From NCBI RefSeq assembly GCF_015624505.1, contig NZ_CP061379.1, positions 3,038,001 to 3,102,000 on the forward strand: DNA of 64,000 nucleotides. Reading direction: 5' to 3'. The position numbers were made by a program, and so were the translations under genes. The notes beneath the pieces are model-generated. The model made no database searches. It had not been told where the DNA came from and worked only from the letters and a program-made list of their open reading frames with translations. This DNA is from Bradyrhizobium commune (GTDB lineage Bacteria > Pseudomonadota > Alphaproteobacteria > Rhizobiales > Xanthobacteraceae). Below are positions 49,144-58,000 of the stretch, one piece after another. How positions within the stretch are numbered: the stretch's first letter is position 1; each line of letters opens with the position of its first letter.

Positions 49144-49932
49144 ATGAATATCGACCTTTCCGGAAAGACCGCCCTCGTGACCGGCTCGACCGCCGGCATC
49201 GGCCACGCCATCGCCAAGGGCCTGCTCGGGTCCGGCGCGAGCGTCGTCATCAACGGGCGCGGCCAGGACAAGGTCGATGCGGCCGTCCGCAAGCTGGAAG
49301 GCGCGGGGGCCAAGGTCCGTGGCATCGCCGCCGACGTCTCGACCGCCGCCGGCTGCAAGGCGCTGGTGGCAGCGCTGCCGGAGGTCGATATCCTCATCAA
49401 CAATGCCGGCATCTTCGAGCCGAAAGACTTCTTCGACATTCCGGACGAGGACTGGAGCCGCTTCTTCGAGGTCAACGTCATGAGCGGCGTTCGGTTGTCG
49501 CGCGCTTACCTGAAGGGAATGCTCAAGCGCAACTGGGGCCGCATCGTCTTCATCTCTTCGGAGTCCGGGCTCAACATTCCCGTCGAGATGATCCATTACG
49601 GCACGAGCAAGACGGCGCAGCTCTCGGTCGCGCGTGGTCTCGCCCAGCTCACGCGCGGCACCGGCGTCACCGTGAATTCGGTGCTGCCCGGCCCGACCAT
49701 GTCCGAAGGCGTCGCGACCTTCGTGAAGGATCTCGCCAAGCAGAACGGGCAGTCGGTCGATGAAGCCGCCGCAAGTTTCGTCAAGCAGCACCGCCCGAGC
49801 TCGCTGATCCAGCGCTTCGCCAGTGTCGACGAGATTGCCAACATGGTGGTCTACGTCGCTTCGAAGGAGGCGTCAGCGACCAATGGCGCAGCGCTGCGCG
49901 CGGAAGGCGGCATCGTCAATACGATCGCGTAG
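49144..49932 (+). CDS. SDR family NAD(P)-dependent oxidoreductase
   Basis: A 262-residue short-chain dehydrogenase. The cofactor motif is TGSTAGIG, the NNAG motif is ILINNAGIF, the catalytic Ser lies in IVFISSESG, and the Tyr/Lys motif is YGTSK. The C-terminus ends with LRAEGGIVNTIA, the place of the usual DGG. An AATGGAGATG site precedes the ATG. It is followed nine bases later by a DUF1330 gene, a common small-protein companion. The substrate is not evident. Confidence 0.88.
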   Translation: MNIDLSGKTALVTGSTAGIGHAIAKGLLGSGASVVINGRGQDKVDAAVRKLEGAGAKVRGIAADVSTAAGCKALVAALPEVDILINNAGIFEPKDFFDIPDEDWSRFFEVNVMSGVRLSRAYLKGMLKRNWGRIVFISSESGLNIPVEMIHYGTSKTAQLSVARGLAQLTRGTGVTVNSVLPGPTMSEGVATFVKDLAKQNGQSVDEAAASFVKQHRPSSLIQRFASVDEIANMVVYVASKEASATNGAALRAEGGIVNTIA

Positions 49933-49941
49933 GAGCGGCGC

Positions 49942-50247
49942 ATGGCAGCTTATGTGATTTCGGAAGTCGAGGTGCGCGACCCCGATGGATTCGGGGCTTA
50001 TCGCGCGCTTGCCGCGAAGACGATTGCGCAGTTTGGCGGACGATATCTCGTCCGCGGAGGCAGGGCAGAGCTGGCGGAGGGCAACCTTCCGCCGAAGGCC
50101 ATCGTCATCGTCGAATTCCCGTCGATGGCGCGGCTGAAGGAATGGTACGCCTCGCCGGAATACGCCGAGGCGCTGAAGATCCGTGCCGATGCGCTGGAAC
50201 GGCGGCTGCTGTTCGTCGAGGGCGTCGACCCATCGCAGCTATTGTAG
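49942..50247 (+). CDS. DUF1330 domain-containing protein
   Basis: A 101-residue small protein of the DUF1330 family with a ferredoxin-like dimeric fold. It starts MAAYVISEVEVRDPDGFGAY and has VIVEFPSMARLKEWYASPEY, both typical. Function of the family is unknown. It is probably co-transcribed with the preceding SDR gene. A palindromic repeat begins in its stop codon. Confidence 0.87.
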   Translation: MAAYVISEVEVRDPDGFGAYRALAAKTIAQFGGRYLVRGGRAELAEGNLPPKAIVIVEFPSMARLKEWYASPEYAEALKIRADALERRLLFVEGVDPSQLL

Positions 50248-50334
50248 GGTGGCAAAGCGAAAACGTGCTCACCACCCTTTCGCGCCGTCGCGAGATGGTG
50301 GGCACGGCGCGAGTACGCCTTTGCCCACCCTGCG
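50244..50334. repeat. Palindromic repeat (GTAGGGTGG family), copy 1
   Basis: An imperfect inverted repeat starting GTAGGGTGGCAAAGCG and ending CGCCTTTGCCCACCCTGC, with inner GTGCTCACCA/TGGTGGGCAC arms. It overlaps the stop codon of the DUF1330 gene and fills the gap to the convergent MDR gene. A second copy is at 62218-62306. Confidence 0.8.
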
Positions 50335-50348
50335 GCACCGCGCGTGCC

Positions 50349-51362
50349 TTACCACCCCTCCAGCACGATCTTGCCGCGCGACTTGCCGCTCTCGAGCAGC
50401 GCGTGCGCACGCTTGAGATTGCGGGCGTTGATGGTGCCAAAGCTCTGGTCCAGCGTGGTGCGCAGCACGCCTTTGTCGAGGAGGTCGGCGACGTCGTTGA
50501 GCAGATGATGCTGCGCGATCATGTCCGGCGTCTGGAACGAGGAGCGCGTGAACATCGATTCCCAGTGCACCGAGATCGCCTTGCCCTTGAACGTGCTCAT
50601 GGTGAATTCCGGCGGATCGTCGATCAGGCCGAACCTGCCCTGCGGCGCCATGAACTCCGCGATCGCCTTGTAGTGCTGCTCGGTGAAGGTGAGGCTCGCC
50701 ACCAGCGCGACCGGCGGCAGCTTCAGCTTCTCGATCTGCTGCTTCATCGGCTTGCCGTGATCGATGACCGCATGCGCGCCGAGATCGAGACACCATTTTT
50801 GCGATTCCGGCCGCGTCGCGGTCGCGAGCACGGTGAGGCCGGTGAGGCGGCGGGCGAGCTGGATCAGGATCGAGCCGACGCCGCCGGCACCGCCGGTGAT
50901 CAGCAGCGTGCGCGGATCGACGCTCTTGCCGGGCACCGCGCCGAGGCGATCGAACAGCAACTCCCAGGCGGTGATGGAAGTGAGGGGAAGGGCGGCGGCT
51001 TGCGCAAACGAGAGCGACTTCGGCTTGTTGCCGACGATGCGCTCGTCGACCAGGTGGAATTCGGAGTTGGTGCCCTGACGCAGGATCGAGCCTGCGTAAA
51101 ACACCTCGTCGCCCGGCTTGAACAGCGTGACCTCGGGCCCGACGGCATCGACCACGCCGGCCGCGTCATAGCCGAGAATCTTCGTCTCGCCTTCGGGCGG
51201 GACGGCGCGCTTGCGCACCTTGTAGTCGACCGGATTCGCCGAGATCGCCTTCACGGCAACGCGGATGTCGCGCCCCATCGGCTCGGGTTTGGCAGCCTCG
51301 AAATCAATCAGTGACTCCGCATCCTCGATCGGAAGAGATTGTTTGTAGCCGACGGCCTTCAT
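50349..51362 (-). CDS. MDR superfamily alcohol dehydrogenase/quinone reductase
   Basis: A 337-residue medium-chain dehydrogenase/reductase of the 'zinc-binding alcohol dehydrogenase family' group. It starts MKAVGYKQSLPIEDAESLID. It has the GYDAAGVVDAVGPEVTLFKP segment and the NADPH site LLITGGAGGVGSILIQLARR, and lacks the full set of structural-zinc cysteines, as quinone oxidoreductases do. It is divergent from an HxlR-type regulator gene, an arrangement known for quinone- or aldehyde-responsive reductases. Precise substrate not evident. Confidence 0.88.
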   Translation of the reverse strand: MKAVGYKQSLPIEDAESLIDFEAAKPEPMGRDIRVAVKAISANPVDYKVRKRAVPPEGETKILGYDAAGVVDAVGPEVTLFKPGDEVFYAGSILRQGTNSEFHLVDERIVGNKPKSLSFAQAAALPLTSITAWELLFDRLGAVPGKSVDPRTLLITGGAGGVGSILIQLARRLTGLTVLATATRPESQKWCLDLGAHAVIDHGKPMKQQIEKLKLPPVALVASLTFTEQHYKAIAEFMAPQGRFGLIDDPPEFTMSTFKGKAISVHWESMFTRSSFQTPDMIAQHHLLNDVADLLDKGVLRTTLDQSFGTINARNLKRAHALLESGKSRGKIVLEGW

Positions 51363-51442
51363 GGCTTGGGTCTCCGTTGCTGGCGGCGATTGCCTGCCGT
51401 CTAACTGTCGCGCTGGCCCCCATTTGGCAAGTACTGTAAATT

Positions 51443-51459
51443 CGGGGAACTAGTCCCCG
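51443..51459. promoter_or_regulatory. Candidate operator between MDR and HxlR genes
   Basis: The inverted repeat CGGGGA-ACTAG-TCCCCG lies in the 122-base divergent gap, 25 bases before the regulator's ATG. It is flanked by TACT at 51431 and 51466. Members of the HxlR family bind such palindromes next to their own gene; binding here is inferred. Confidence 0.5.
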
Positions 51460-51484
51460 TTTGGATACTATTGGGAAAAATCCG

Positions 51485-51862
51485 ATGAAACGGAAGAATT
51501 TTGCCCGTCGACCCGGGTGCGCGGTCGAGGCGGCACTCGACCTGATCGACGGCAAGTGGAAGGGCGTAATCCTCTATCATCTGCAAAGCGGCACCCAGCG
51601 CTTCGGTGAATTGCGCCGGAGAATGCCCGGGATCACACAGCGCATGTTGACCAAGCAGCTGCGCGCGCTCGAGGACGACAAGCTCGTCGTCCGCAAGGTC
51701 TATGCTGAAGTGCCGCCGCGCGTCGAATATACGCTGTCCGAACTCGGCGAGAGCCTGCGTCCGGTGATCGATATCCTGAAAGCCTGGGGCGAGGGCCATC
51801 AGGAGCGGCTGTCCTGCGCGCCCGAGCCGGTGGTCGTGAGAACGCCGAAACGCGCGGCGTAG
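51485..51862 (+). CDS. HxlR-family helix-turn-helix transcriptional regulator
   Basis: A 125-residue winged-helix DNA-binding protein of the HxlR family. The N-terminus MKRKNFARRPGCAVEAALDL has a conserved Cys (residue 12) at the place where redox-sensing members such as YodB and QorR carry theirs. It is followed by the HTH with RFGELRRRMPGITQRMLTKQ and the wing VPPRVEYTLSELG. The ATG is preceded by GGGAAAA; a TTG eight codons upstream is less likely. It is divergent from the MDR reductase that it probably controls. Confidence 0.9.
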   Translation: MKRKNFARRPGCAVEAALDLIDGKWKGVILYHLQSGTQRFGELRRRMPGITQRMLTKQLRALEDDKLVVRKVYAEVPPRVEYTLSELGESLRPVIDILKAWGEGHQERLSCAPEPVVVRTPKRAA

Positions 51863-51903
51863 ATGTCCGGGAGCGGACGATGCCGCCCCCGGAAGAGATC
51901 GCA

Positions 51904-53529
51904 TCAGAACGCGAACTGCGTGCGCATCGCGACCGCGTCGAACCTCGAGCCCGTATCCGCCGCCGAGACTGGCGAGGCCTGCTTGGAGATATTGCCATGC
52001 AGGTAGTCGAGCATGAAGCGGACGTTGCCGTTGACGTACCAGTTGAGCGCGAGCGTGTAGACCGTCTGGCGGCCGCCGGCGATGCCGGCGGCGGTCGCGA
52101 GCTGATCGTTGAGATCCATCTGACTCACGCGGCCCGCGACTTCCCAGGCACCCCAGCCGCCACCTTCGAGCGAGAACGGATGCACCGGCTTGACGCCGCC
52201 ATAGGCGGCGTTGCCCGGATTGTACTTGCGGGATTCACCGGTCAGGACGTAGGCCGCCTGCGCGTAACCGCCCTGGAATTTCAGGCTCGACGTGCCGATC
52301 GGTACCACGGCGGTATTGGCATTGCGATCGATGTTGAACCAGTAGTATTCGCCCTGGACCCAGAGCGGTCCATAGGTGCCTGCGGCTTCCACACCATACA
52401 CCTGCGCGCCCGAGACATTTGCAATCGCACCGGTCGAGATCAGTGTCGTCGGGTCGATGCGCAGTTCGGGCCGGTCGCTGAGCGTAAGGGTTTGCGTGTT
52501 CGCGACCAGATTGCGTGGCGGCTGGATCAGCCACTGCGCGTCGGCGCCGAGATGCACCGAATAGTCGTTGCCGCTGACGACCTGGCCTGCAACGCGGGCG
52601 GTCGCGCCGTATTGCTCGCTGGTGCCGGCAGGTACGGCGCTTGACGCCGAGTGAATGGCACCCGTGGTTGGGCCCGTCGCGTAGGCGCCGGCGTAGAACA
52701 CGTCGTTGTACCAGCGGGCGCCGGCAGCAGAACGGAAGTCGCCGGCGGCGATGTTTTGCGCAACCACGCCGACCGAGGCACGTTCCATGAAGGCGATGTC
52801 GTTGGAGCTCGTGGACTCATCCATGGTCCAGGCGAGGTCCATGACGCCGGCTTCGATGGCCATCTTGCCGCCAAAAGGCTTCAGTCCGGTATAGCTCACG
52901 AACGCGTTCTCGATGCCGGACGTGCCGCCCCCGGGCAGCAGTCCGACGGTGGGGGGAGTCGTAGAGGAGCCCACGGTGCCGCCGAAGCCATCAGCCGTAC
53001 CGCCGAAATCGTAGATCAGCGCGAAATTCCAGTCCTCGAGGAATTTACCGACGACACCGATGCGCGCGCGGCGGACGTTCTCGCCGCTGTCGAGTTTCTG
53101 CGGCACCGTTCCCGCGGTGTTGGGACGGTAGTCGTAGCCGCCGACGTCCCAGTGCACGCGGCTCGTGATCGCGACGCAGTTGGCTCCGTCCGCCGTGCAG
53201 ATGGTCGGCCGGTTGTTCGGCATCGTCACCACAACGCCGGATGCAGGCGGCGGGCTCTTCATTGGGATCGCCGCATTGGCATTGGCGACGACGGCCTTCG
53301 CTTCGGAGCGTGCTTCAGCCTTTGCTTCGGCTTTGGCCTTCGCGGTCGCCACCGTGTTCGCGGCGGTTTGACTCTGTAGCTTGTCCAGTTTCTGCTCAAG
53401 CATCTTCAGCTGCTGCTTCAGGAGTGCGATCTCCTGCTCGCTGCTGCTGGCTGATTGTGCCTGCGCCTGCGAGGCCGCCAGCACGCCGGCGAGACCAATC
53501 GCCGTGGCTGCAATTCTTGTCCTGCTCAC
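51904..53529 (-). CDS. Outer-membrane porin, OprO/OprP-like
   Basis: A 541-residue exported protein. The signal peptide MSRTRIAATAIGLAGVLAAS ends at AQA. A coiled-coil segment (SSSEQEIALLKQQLKMLEQK) follows, then an Ala/Lys-rich linker, and then a beta-barrel domain with alternating residues (RARIGVVGKFLEDWNFALIY) that ends in Phe (MRTQFAF), as outer-membrane barrels do. This arrangement fits the phosphate/carbohydrate-selective porin family. It is convergent with the HxlR gene and divergent from the Deg protease gene. Substrate selectivity unknown. Confidence 0.85.
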   Translation of the reverse strand: MSRTRIAATAIGLAGVLAASQAQAQSASSSEQEIALLKQQLKMLEQKLDKLQSQTAANTVATAKAKAEAKAEARSEAKAVVANANAAIPMKSPPPASGVVVTMPNNRPTICTADGANCVAITSRVHWDVGGYDYRPNTAGTVPQKLDSGENVRRARIGVVGKFLEDWNFALIYDFGGTADGFGGTVGSSTTPPTVGLLPGGGTSGIENAFVSYTGLKPFGGKMAIEAGVMDLAWTMDESTSSNDIAFMERASVGVVAQNIAAGDFRSAAGARWYNDVFYAGAYATGPTTGAIHSASSAVPAGTSEQYGATARVAGQVVSGNDYSVHLGADAQWLIQPPRNLVANTQTLTLSDRPELRIDPTTLISTGAIANVSGAQVYGVEAAGTYGPLWVQGEYYWFNIDRNANTAVVPIGTSSLKFQGGYAQAAYVLTGESRKYNPGNAAYGGVKPVHPFSLEGGGWGAWEVAGRVSQMDLNDQLATAAGIAGGRQTVYTLALNWYVNGNVRFMLDYLHGNISKQASPVSAADTGSRFDAVAMRTQFAF

Positions 53530-53845
53530 GTCACCACTCCATCGGTTAGACCAACTTCCCCAAGTCGCAACGGGAGAGCCTAAGAACGATCGATGACTGT
53601 CCCGCGACGGCGCGCCACGGCTGCTGCGGTTCCACCTGATGTAAATTCGCCGCAGCCGAATCCGCCATCAGGCAGCATGCAAGATGATGCGCGTCATGCC
53701 AATGAGCGGCGCCGGCCGGATTGTCATTTTGCACGCCGGGCTTGCATGCCGGTCACACCGGGGAGAGGCCGAATATTGCCATCTCGCGCCCTTCTATTGG
53801 GTGGCGAACGCGCCTATATTCCGTCGTCTTTTCCAAGAGGTAGGA
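53530..53845. other. 316-base divergent region between porin and Deg protease genes
   Basis: No credible gene. It should hold promoters for both flanking genes. An interrupted GGCTGC...GCAGCC inverted repeat lies around 53621-53658. A TTGCCA box at 53776 and a TATATT box at 53815 are visible, but their spacing does not make one standard promoter, and I see no clear stress-sigma boxes. Confidence 0.4.
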
Positions 53846-55252
53846 ATGTTTCGATCGATCTGTACGGCCGTCATCACTGCACTTTGCGTAGGCTTTTCGG
53901 GCCACCTCGATCCGGCCTCGGCGCAGGACCGGCGCGTGCCCTCGTCGCCAGCCGAGCTGCGGCTCTCTTATGCTCCGATCGTGCAGCGGGTGCAGCCGGC
54001 GGTCGTGAATGTCTACGCGGCGAAAGTGGTGCAGAATCGCAACCCGCTGCTGGACGATCCGATCTTCCGCCGCTTCTTTGGCGTTCCGGGCCAGCAACAG
54101 GAGCAGGTGCAGCGCTCGCTCGGTTCGGGTGTGATCATCGATGCGTCCGGCCTCGTGGTCACCAACGTCCACGTCATCGAAGGCGCCGACCAGGTCAAGG
54201 TGTCGCTGTCGGACAAGCGCGAGTTCGAGGCCGAGATCGTGCTGAAGGATCCGCGCAGCGATCTTGCGGTGTTGCGCCTCAAGGACACGAAAGAGAAGTT
54301 TCCGGCTCTCGAATTCACCAATTCTGACGAGCTGATGGTGGGCGACGTCGTGATGGCGATCGGCAATCCCTTCGGTGTCGGCCAGACCGTGACCCACGGC
54401 ATCATCTCGGCGCTCGCGCGCACACAGGTTGGCATCACCGACTACCAGTTCTTCATCCAGACCGACGCTGCGATCAATCCCGGCAATTCCGGCGGCGCGC
54501 TGGTCGACATGACCGGCAAGCTTGCCGGTATCAACACCGCGATCTATTCGCGCTCCGGCGGCTCGCAGGGCATCGGCTTTGCGATTCCCGCCAACATGGT
54601 GCGCGTCGTCGTCGCCTCCGCCAAGAGCGGCGGCAAGGCAGTGAAGCGGCCGTGGCTCGGCGCCAAGTTGCAAGCCGTGACGCCCGAGATCGCCGAAAGC
54701 CTCGGCCTGCGCTCGCCGACCGGCGCGCTGGTCGCAAGTGTCGTGCCGAACGGCCCCGCGGCGAAGGCGGGCTTGAAATCCTCCGACCTCATCACCGGCA
54801 TCGATGGCCAGACCGTCGACGACCCTAACGCCTTCGATTATCGGTTCGCCACGCGTCCGCTCGGCGGCACGGCGCAGATCGACGTGCAGCGCGGCGGCAA
54901 GCCGGCGAAGCTGACCGTGGGGCTGGAGACCGCGCCTGACGCCGGCCGCAACGAGCTCGTCATCACGGCGCGCTCACCGTTCCAGGGCGCAAAGGTCTCG
55001 ACCATCACGCCGGCCGTGGCCGACGAGCTGCATCTCGATGCAGACACCGAGGGCGTCGTCATCACCGAGCTCGGCGACGATTCGCCGGCCGCCAATGTCG
55101 GCTTCCAGAAGGGTGACATCATCCTCGCCGTCAACAACCAGAAGATCGGAAAGACCGGCGACCTCGAGAAGGCCGCCGGCGCGAGCCAGCGGCTCTGGCG
55201 CATTACGCTGGTGCGCGGCGGCCAGCAGATCAACGTCACGCTGGGCGGATGA
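53846..55252 (+). CDS. Periplasmic Deg/HtrA-type serine protease
   Basis: A 468-residue trypsin-like protease/chaperone for misfolded envelope proteins. The start MFRSICTAVITALCVGFSGH gives a signal peptide ending near ASAQ; the upstream in-frame extension is rejected because AAGAGGTAGGA lies right before this ATG. The catalytic triad is His109 (TNVHVIEG), Asp139 (SDLAVLRL) and Ser215 (NPGNSGGALVD). Two PDZ domains follow, with substrate-binding segments near KRPWLGAKLQAVTPEIAESL and after ITPAVADELHLD. The stop codon overlaps the rarA start. Confidence 0.93.
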   Translation: MFRSICTAVITALCVGFSGHLDPASAQDRRVPSSPAELRLSYAPIVQRVQPAVVNVYAAKVVQNRNPLLDDPIFRRFFGVPGQQQEQVQRSLGSGVIIDASGLVVTNVHVIEGADQVKVSLSDKREFEAEIVLKDPRSDLAVLRLKDTKEKFPALEFTNSDELMVGDVVMAIGNPFGVGQTVTHGIISALARTQVGITDYQFFIQTDAAINPGNSGGALVDMTGKLAGINTAIYSRSGGSQGIGFAIPANMVRVVVASAKSGGKAVKRPWLGAKLQAVTPEIAESLGLRSPTGALVASVVPNGPAAKAGLKSSDLITGIDGQTVDDPNAFDYRFATRPLGGTAQIDVQRGGKPAKLTVGLETAPDAGRNELVITARSPFQGAKVSTITPAVADELHLDADTEGVVITELGDDSPAANVGFQKGDIILAVNNQKIGKTGDLEKAAGASQRLWRITLVRGGQQINVTLGG

Positions 55253-56586
55253 GTCCGAAGCGACCACAGGAGACGCCAACTCTCTTTGCCGCGGCGGGGC
55301 TCGACCACGACGCTCCGCATCCGCTGCCGGACCGTTTGCGGCCGCGCGAATTGTCGGAGGTGGTGGGCCAGGATCACATCCTTGGTCCCGACGGCGCGTT
55401 GACGCGCATGCTGGAGACGCGCACGCTCGGCTCGCTGGTGTTCTGGGGCCCGCCCGGCACCGGCAAGACCACGGTGGCGCGGCTGCTGGCAGACGCGACC
55501 GACCTGCATTTCGAGCAGATATCAGCGGTGTTCTCTGGCGTCGCCGACCTGAAGAAGGCCTTCGATGCCGCACGCGCCCGCCGCGAGATGGGCACCGGCA
55601 CGCTGCTGTTCGTCGACGAGGTGCACCGCTTCAACCGCGCCCAGCAGGACTCGTTTCTGCCGGTGATGGAGGACGGCACGGTGGTGATGGTCGGCGCCAC
55701 CACCGAAAACCCGTCCTTCGAGCTCAACGCGGCGCTTCTGTCGCGCGCCCGTGTGCTGGTGTTTCGTTCGCTCGATGCCGCCGCGATCGAAAAACTGTTC
55801 GCGCATGCCGAGGAGGTCGAGGGCCGCAAGCTGCCGCTCGATGCCGAGGCGCGCGCCGTGCTGGTGCGCATGGCCGATGGCGATGGCAGGGCCTCGCTGA
55901 CGCTCGCCGAAGAGGTCTGGCGGTCGGCAAGGGCGGACGAGATTTTCAACGCCGCGCAGTTGCAGGACATCCTGCAGCGTCGCGCGCCGATCTACGACAA
56001 ATCCGCCGACGGCCATTACAATCTGATCTCGGCGCTGCATAAGTCGGTGCGCGGCTCCGATCCGGACGCTGCGCTGTATTATCTCGCGCGCATGCTCGAT
56101 GCCGGCGAGGATCCGCTGTTTCTCGCGCGCCGCGTCGTGCGCATGGCGGTCGAGGACATCGGGCTTGCCGATCCGCAGGCGCTCGTGATTGCGAATGCGG
56201 CGAAAGACGCCTTCGACTTCCTCGGCCATCCCGAAGGCGAGCTCGCGATCGCGCAGGCCGTGGTCTATCTCGCCACCGCGCCGAAATCGAACGCGGTCTA
56301 TACGGCCTTCGGCACGGCGATGCAGGTCGCCAAACAGGCCGGCTCGCTGCTTCCGCCAAAGCACATCCTGAATTCGCCGACCAAGCTGATGAAGTCCGAG
56401 GGCTACGGCGCAGCTTACGAATACGACCACGACACGCCGGATGCCTTCTCTGGCCAGGACTACTTCCCGGAAGCGCTGGGCCGCCAGACTTTCTACGATC
56501 CGCCCGAGCGCGGTTTTGAGCGAGAGATCCGGAAACGGCTGGATTATTGGGCCAAGCTGCGGAAAGAGCGGGGCGGCTCGCGCTAG
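55249..56586 (+). CDS. rarA: Replication-associated recombination protein A (MgsA/RarA AAA+ ATPase)
   Basis: A 445-residue clamp-loader-like AAA+ ATPase that acts at stalled replication forks. Walker A is GPPGTGKTTVARLL (from residue 67), Walker B LLFVDEVHRFNRAQQDSFLP, sensor 1 GATTENPSFELN. The C-terminal tetramerisation part has ALYYLARMLDAGEDPLFLAR and LPPKHILNSPTKLMK. It overlaps the protease gene by four bases, so translation is coupled, and is followed by an RluC-type synthase gene. Named by family; highly characteristic. Confidence 0.95.
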   Translation: MSPKRPQETPTLFAAAGLDHDAPHPLPDRLRPRELSEVVGQDHILGPDGALTRMLETRTLGSLVFWGPPGTGKTTVARLLADATDLHFEQISAVFSGVADLKKAFDAARARREMGTGTLLFVDEVHRFNRAQQDSFLPVMEDGTVVMVGATTENPSFELNAALLSRARVLVFRSLDAAAIEKLFAHAEEVEGRKLPLDAEARAVLVRMADGDGRASLTLAEEVWRSARADEIFNAAQLQDILQRRAPIYDKSADGHYNLISALHKSVRGSDPDAALYYLARMLDAGEDPLFLARRVVRMAVEDIGLADPQALVIANAAKDAFDFLGHPEGELAIAQAVVYLATAPKSNAVYTAFGTAMQVAKQAGSLLPPKHILNSPTKLMKSEGYGAAYEYDHDTPDAFSGQDYFPEALGRQTFYDPPERGFEREIRKRLDYWAKLRKERGGSR

Positions 56587-56637
56587 AAACGGCCTTTCGC
56601 CGTGACGGGAGCCGGCTTTTAGGGTAGGCAGGCAATC

Positions 56638-57864
56638 ATGAGCCGCCGCATCAAGAGAATGAATCCAAAGCCCCGTTCGCGTGACGAGCGCGACGATTCG
56701 CGTCCGTTCAAGGCGCGCACAGCGAAGAAGGCCGGGCCGCGGCCGGGCGGTAAGCCAGGCTTCCAACCGGGCGCGAAGCCGCCGCGCTTTGCCGGCGAGC
56801 GTGCTGAGCGGCGTCCGCCCAAAGCTGCGCCGGAAAGGGCTGCGCCGGCAAAACCCGTCGAGGCGCTGCTGCCGACCAAGGTCCAGACCGTCAAGGTGTC
56901 GGCCGACGAGAACAACATGCGCGTCGATCGTTTCCTCGAGGCGCGCTTTCCCGGTCTGTCGTTCTCGCACATCCAGCGCGTCGTCCGTAAAGGCGAGCTG
57001 CGCGTCGACGGCAAGCGCGTCGACAGCAAGGATCGGCTGGAGGAGGGGCAGAGCGTCCGCATTCCGCCGCTGAAGCTCGACACGCCGAAGGCCGTCGGCG
57101 AGCTGTCGGAAGGTGCGCAAAAGACGCTTGCTACGCTGAAGGAGATGACGATCTACGAGGATGACGACGTCCTCGTGCTGAACAAGCCCGCTGGCCTCGC
57201 CGTTCAGGGCGGCTCGGGCATGACGCGCCACATCGACCAGATGCTGGAGGTGATGCGCGATTCCAAGGGCCAGAAGCCGCGCCTCGTCCACCGTATCGAC
57301 AGGGAGACGTCGGGCTGTCTCCTGATCGCGAAGACGCGCTTTGCCGCCTCGCATCTGACCGGCGCGTTTCGCTCGCGCTCGGCGCGTAAGACCTATTGGG
57401 CGCTGGTGCCGGGTCTGCCGAAGCCGAAGCAGGGCCGTATCTCGACCTTCCTGGCGAAAGAGGAGAGCGAGGACGACACCATCATGCGCATCGCCCAGCA
57501 TGGCGACGAGGGCGCAAGCCACGCGGTGACCTACTACGCGGTGGTCGAGACCGCCGGCAACAAGCTGACCTGGGTGTCGCTGAAGCCGGTGACGGGCCGC
57601 ACCCACCAGCTCCGCGCCCACATGGAACATATTGGCCATCCCATTGTCGGCGATCCCAAATATTTCAACATCGAGAACTGGCAGTTGCCGGGCGGCCTGC
57701 AAAACCGGCTGCACCTGCTCGCACGCCGCATCGTGATCCCGCATCCGCGCGGCGGCGTGATCGATGCCACCGCGCCCTTGCCGCCGCACATGCAGCAGTC
57801 GTGGAATTTGCTGGGGCTCGACGCGAGCCGGTTCGATCCGATCGAGAACGCTCCGGAAGAGTAG
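56638..57864 (+). CDS. RluC/RluD-type pseudouridine synthase with long basic N-terminal extension
   Basis: A 408-residue RNA pseudouridine synthase. Residues 1 to about 85 are rich in Arg, Lys, Pro and Gly and are probably disordered. An S4-like domain follows (VDRFLEARFPGLSFSHIQRV), then the catalytic domain with the active-site Asp221 in VHRIDRETSGCLLIAKT, and GRTHQLRAHMEHIGHPIVGD. The likely target is 23S rRNA, RluC-type by similarity; the exact uridines cannot be told. It lies 51 bases after rarA. Confidence 0.92.
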   Translation: MSRRIKRMNPKPRSRDERDDSRPFKARTAKKAGPRPGGKPGFQPGAKPPRFAGERAERRPPKAAPERAAPAKPVEALLPTKVQTVKVSADENNMRVDRFLEARFPGLSFSHIQRVVRKGELRVDGKRVDSKDRLEEGQSVRIPPLKLDTPKAVGELSEGAQKTLATLKEMTIYEDDDVLVLNKPAGLAVQGGSGMTRHIDQMLEVMRDSKGQKPRLVHRIDRETSGCLLIAKTRFAASHLTGAFRSRSARKTYWALVPGLPKPKQGRISTFLAKEESEDDTIMRIAQHGDEGASHAVTYYAVVETAGNKLTWVSLKPVTGRTHQLRAHMEHIGHPIVGDPKYFNIENWQLPGGLQNRLHLLARRIVIPHPRGGVIDATAPLPPHMQQSWNLLGLDASRFDPIENAPEE

Positions 57865-57886
57865 GGCTGAGCTCCGCTGCCAACCC

Positions 57887-57973
57887 CGTCATTGCGAGGA
57901 GCCCTTGCGACGAAGCAATCCAGAATCCCTCCGCGGAGAGATACAGGATTGCTTCGCTACGCTCGCAATGACG
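57887..57973. repeat. Palindromic repeat (CGTCATTGCGAG family), copy 2
   Basis: An inverted repeat with arms CGTCATTGCGAGGAGC...GAAGCAATCCAG and the matching right arm ending CGCTCGCAATGACG. It is the same family as 4357-4436. It fills the gap between two convergent genes. Confidence 0.85.
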
Positions 57974-58000
57974 GTGTCGAGACAGCGGTGATGGCGCCCC

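Noticed and set aside
53684..53845. N-terminal extension of the Deg protease
   Set aside because: The ATG at 53846 has a strong ribosome site and gives a proper signal peptide; the extension would bury it.
55522..57789. A 755-codon minus-strand frame across rarA and the RluC-type synthase
   Set aside because: The two plus-strand genes carry intact catalytic motifs; the minus-strand product has none.
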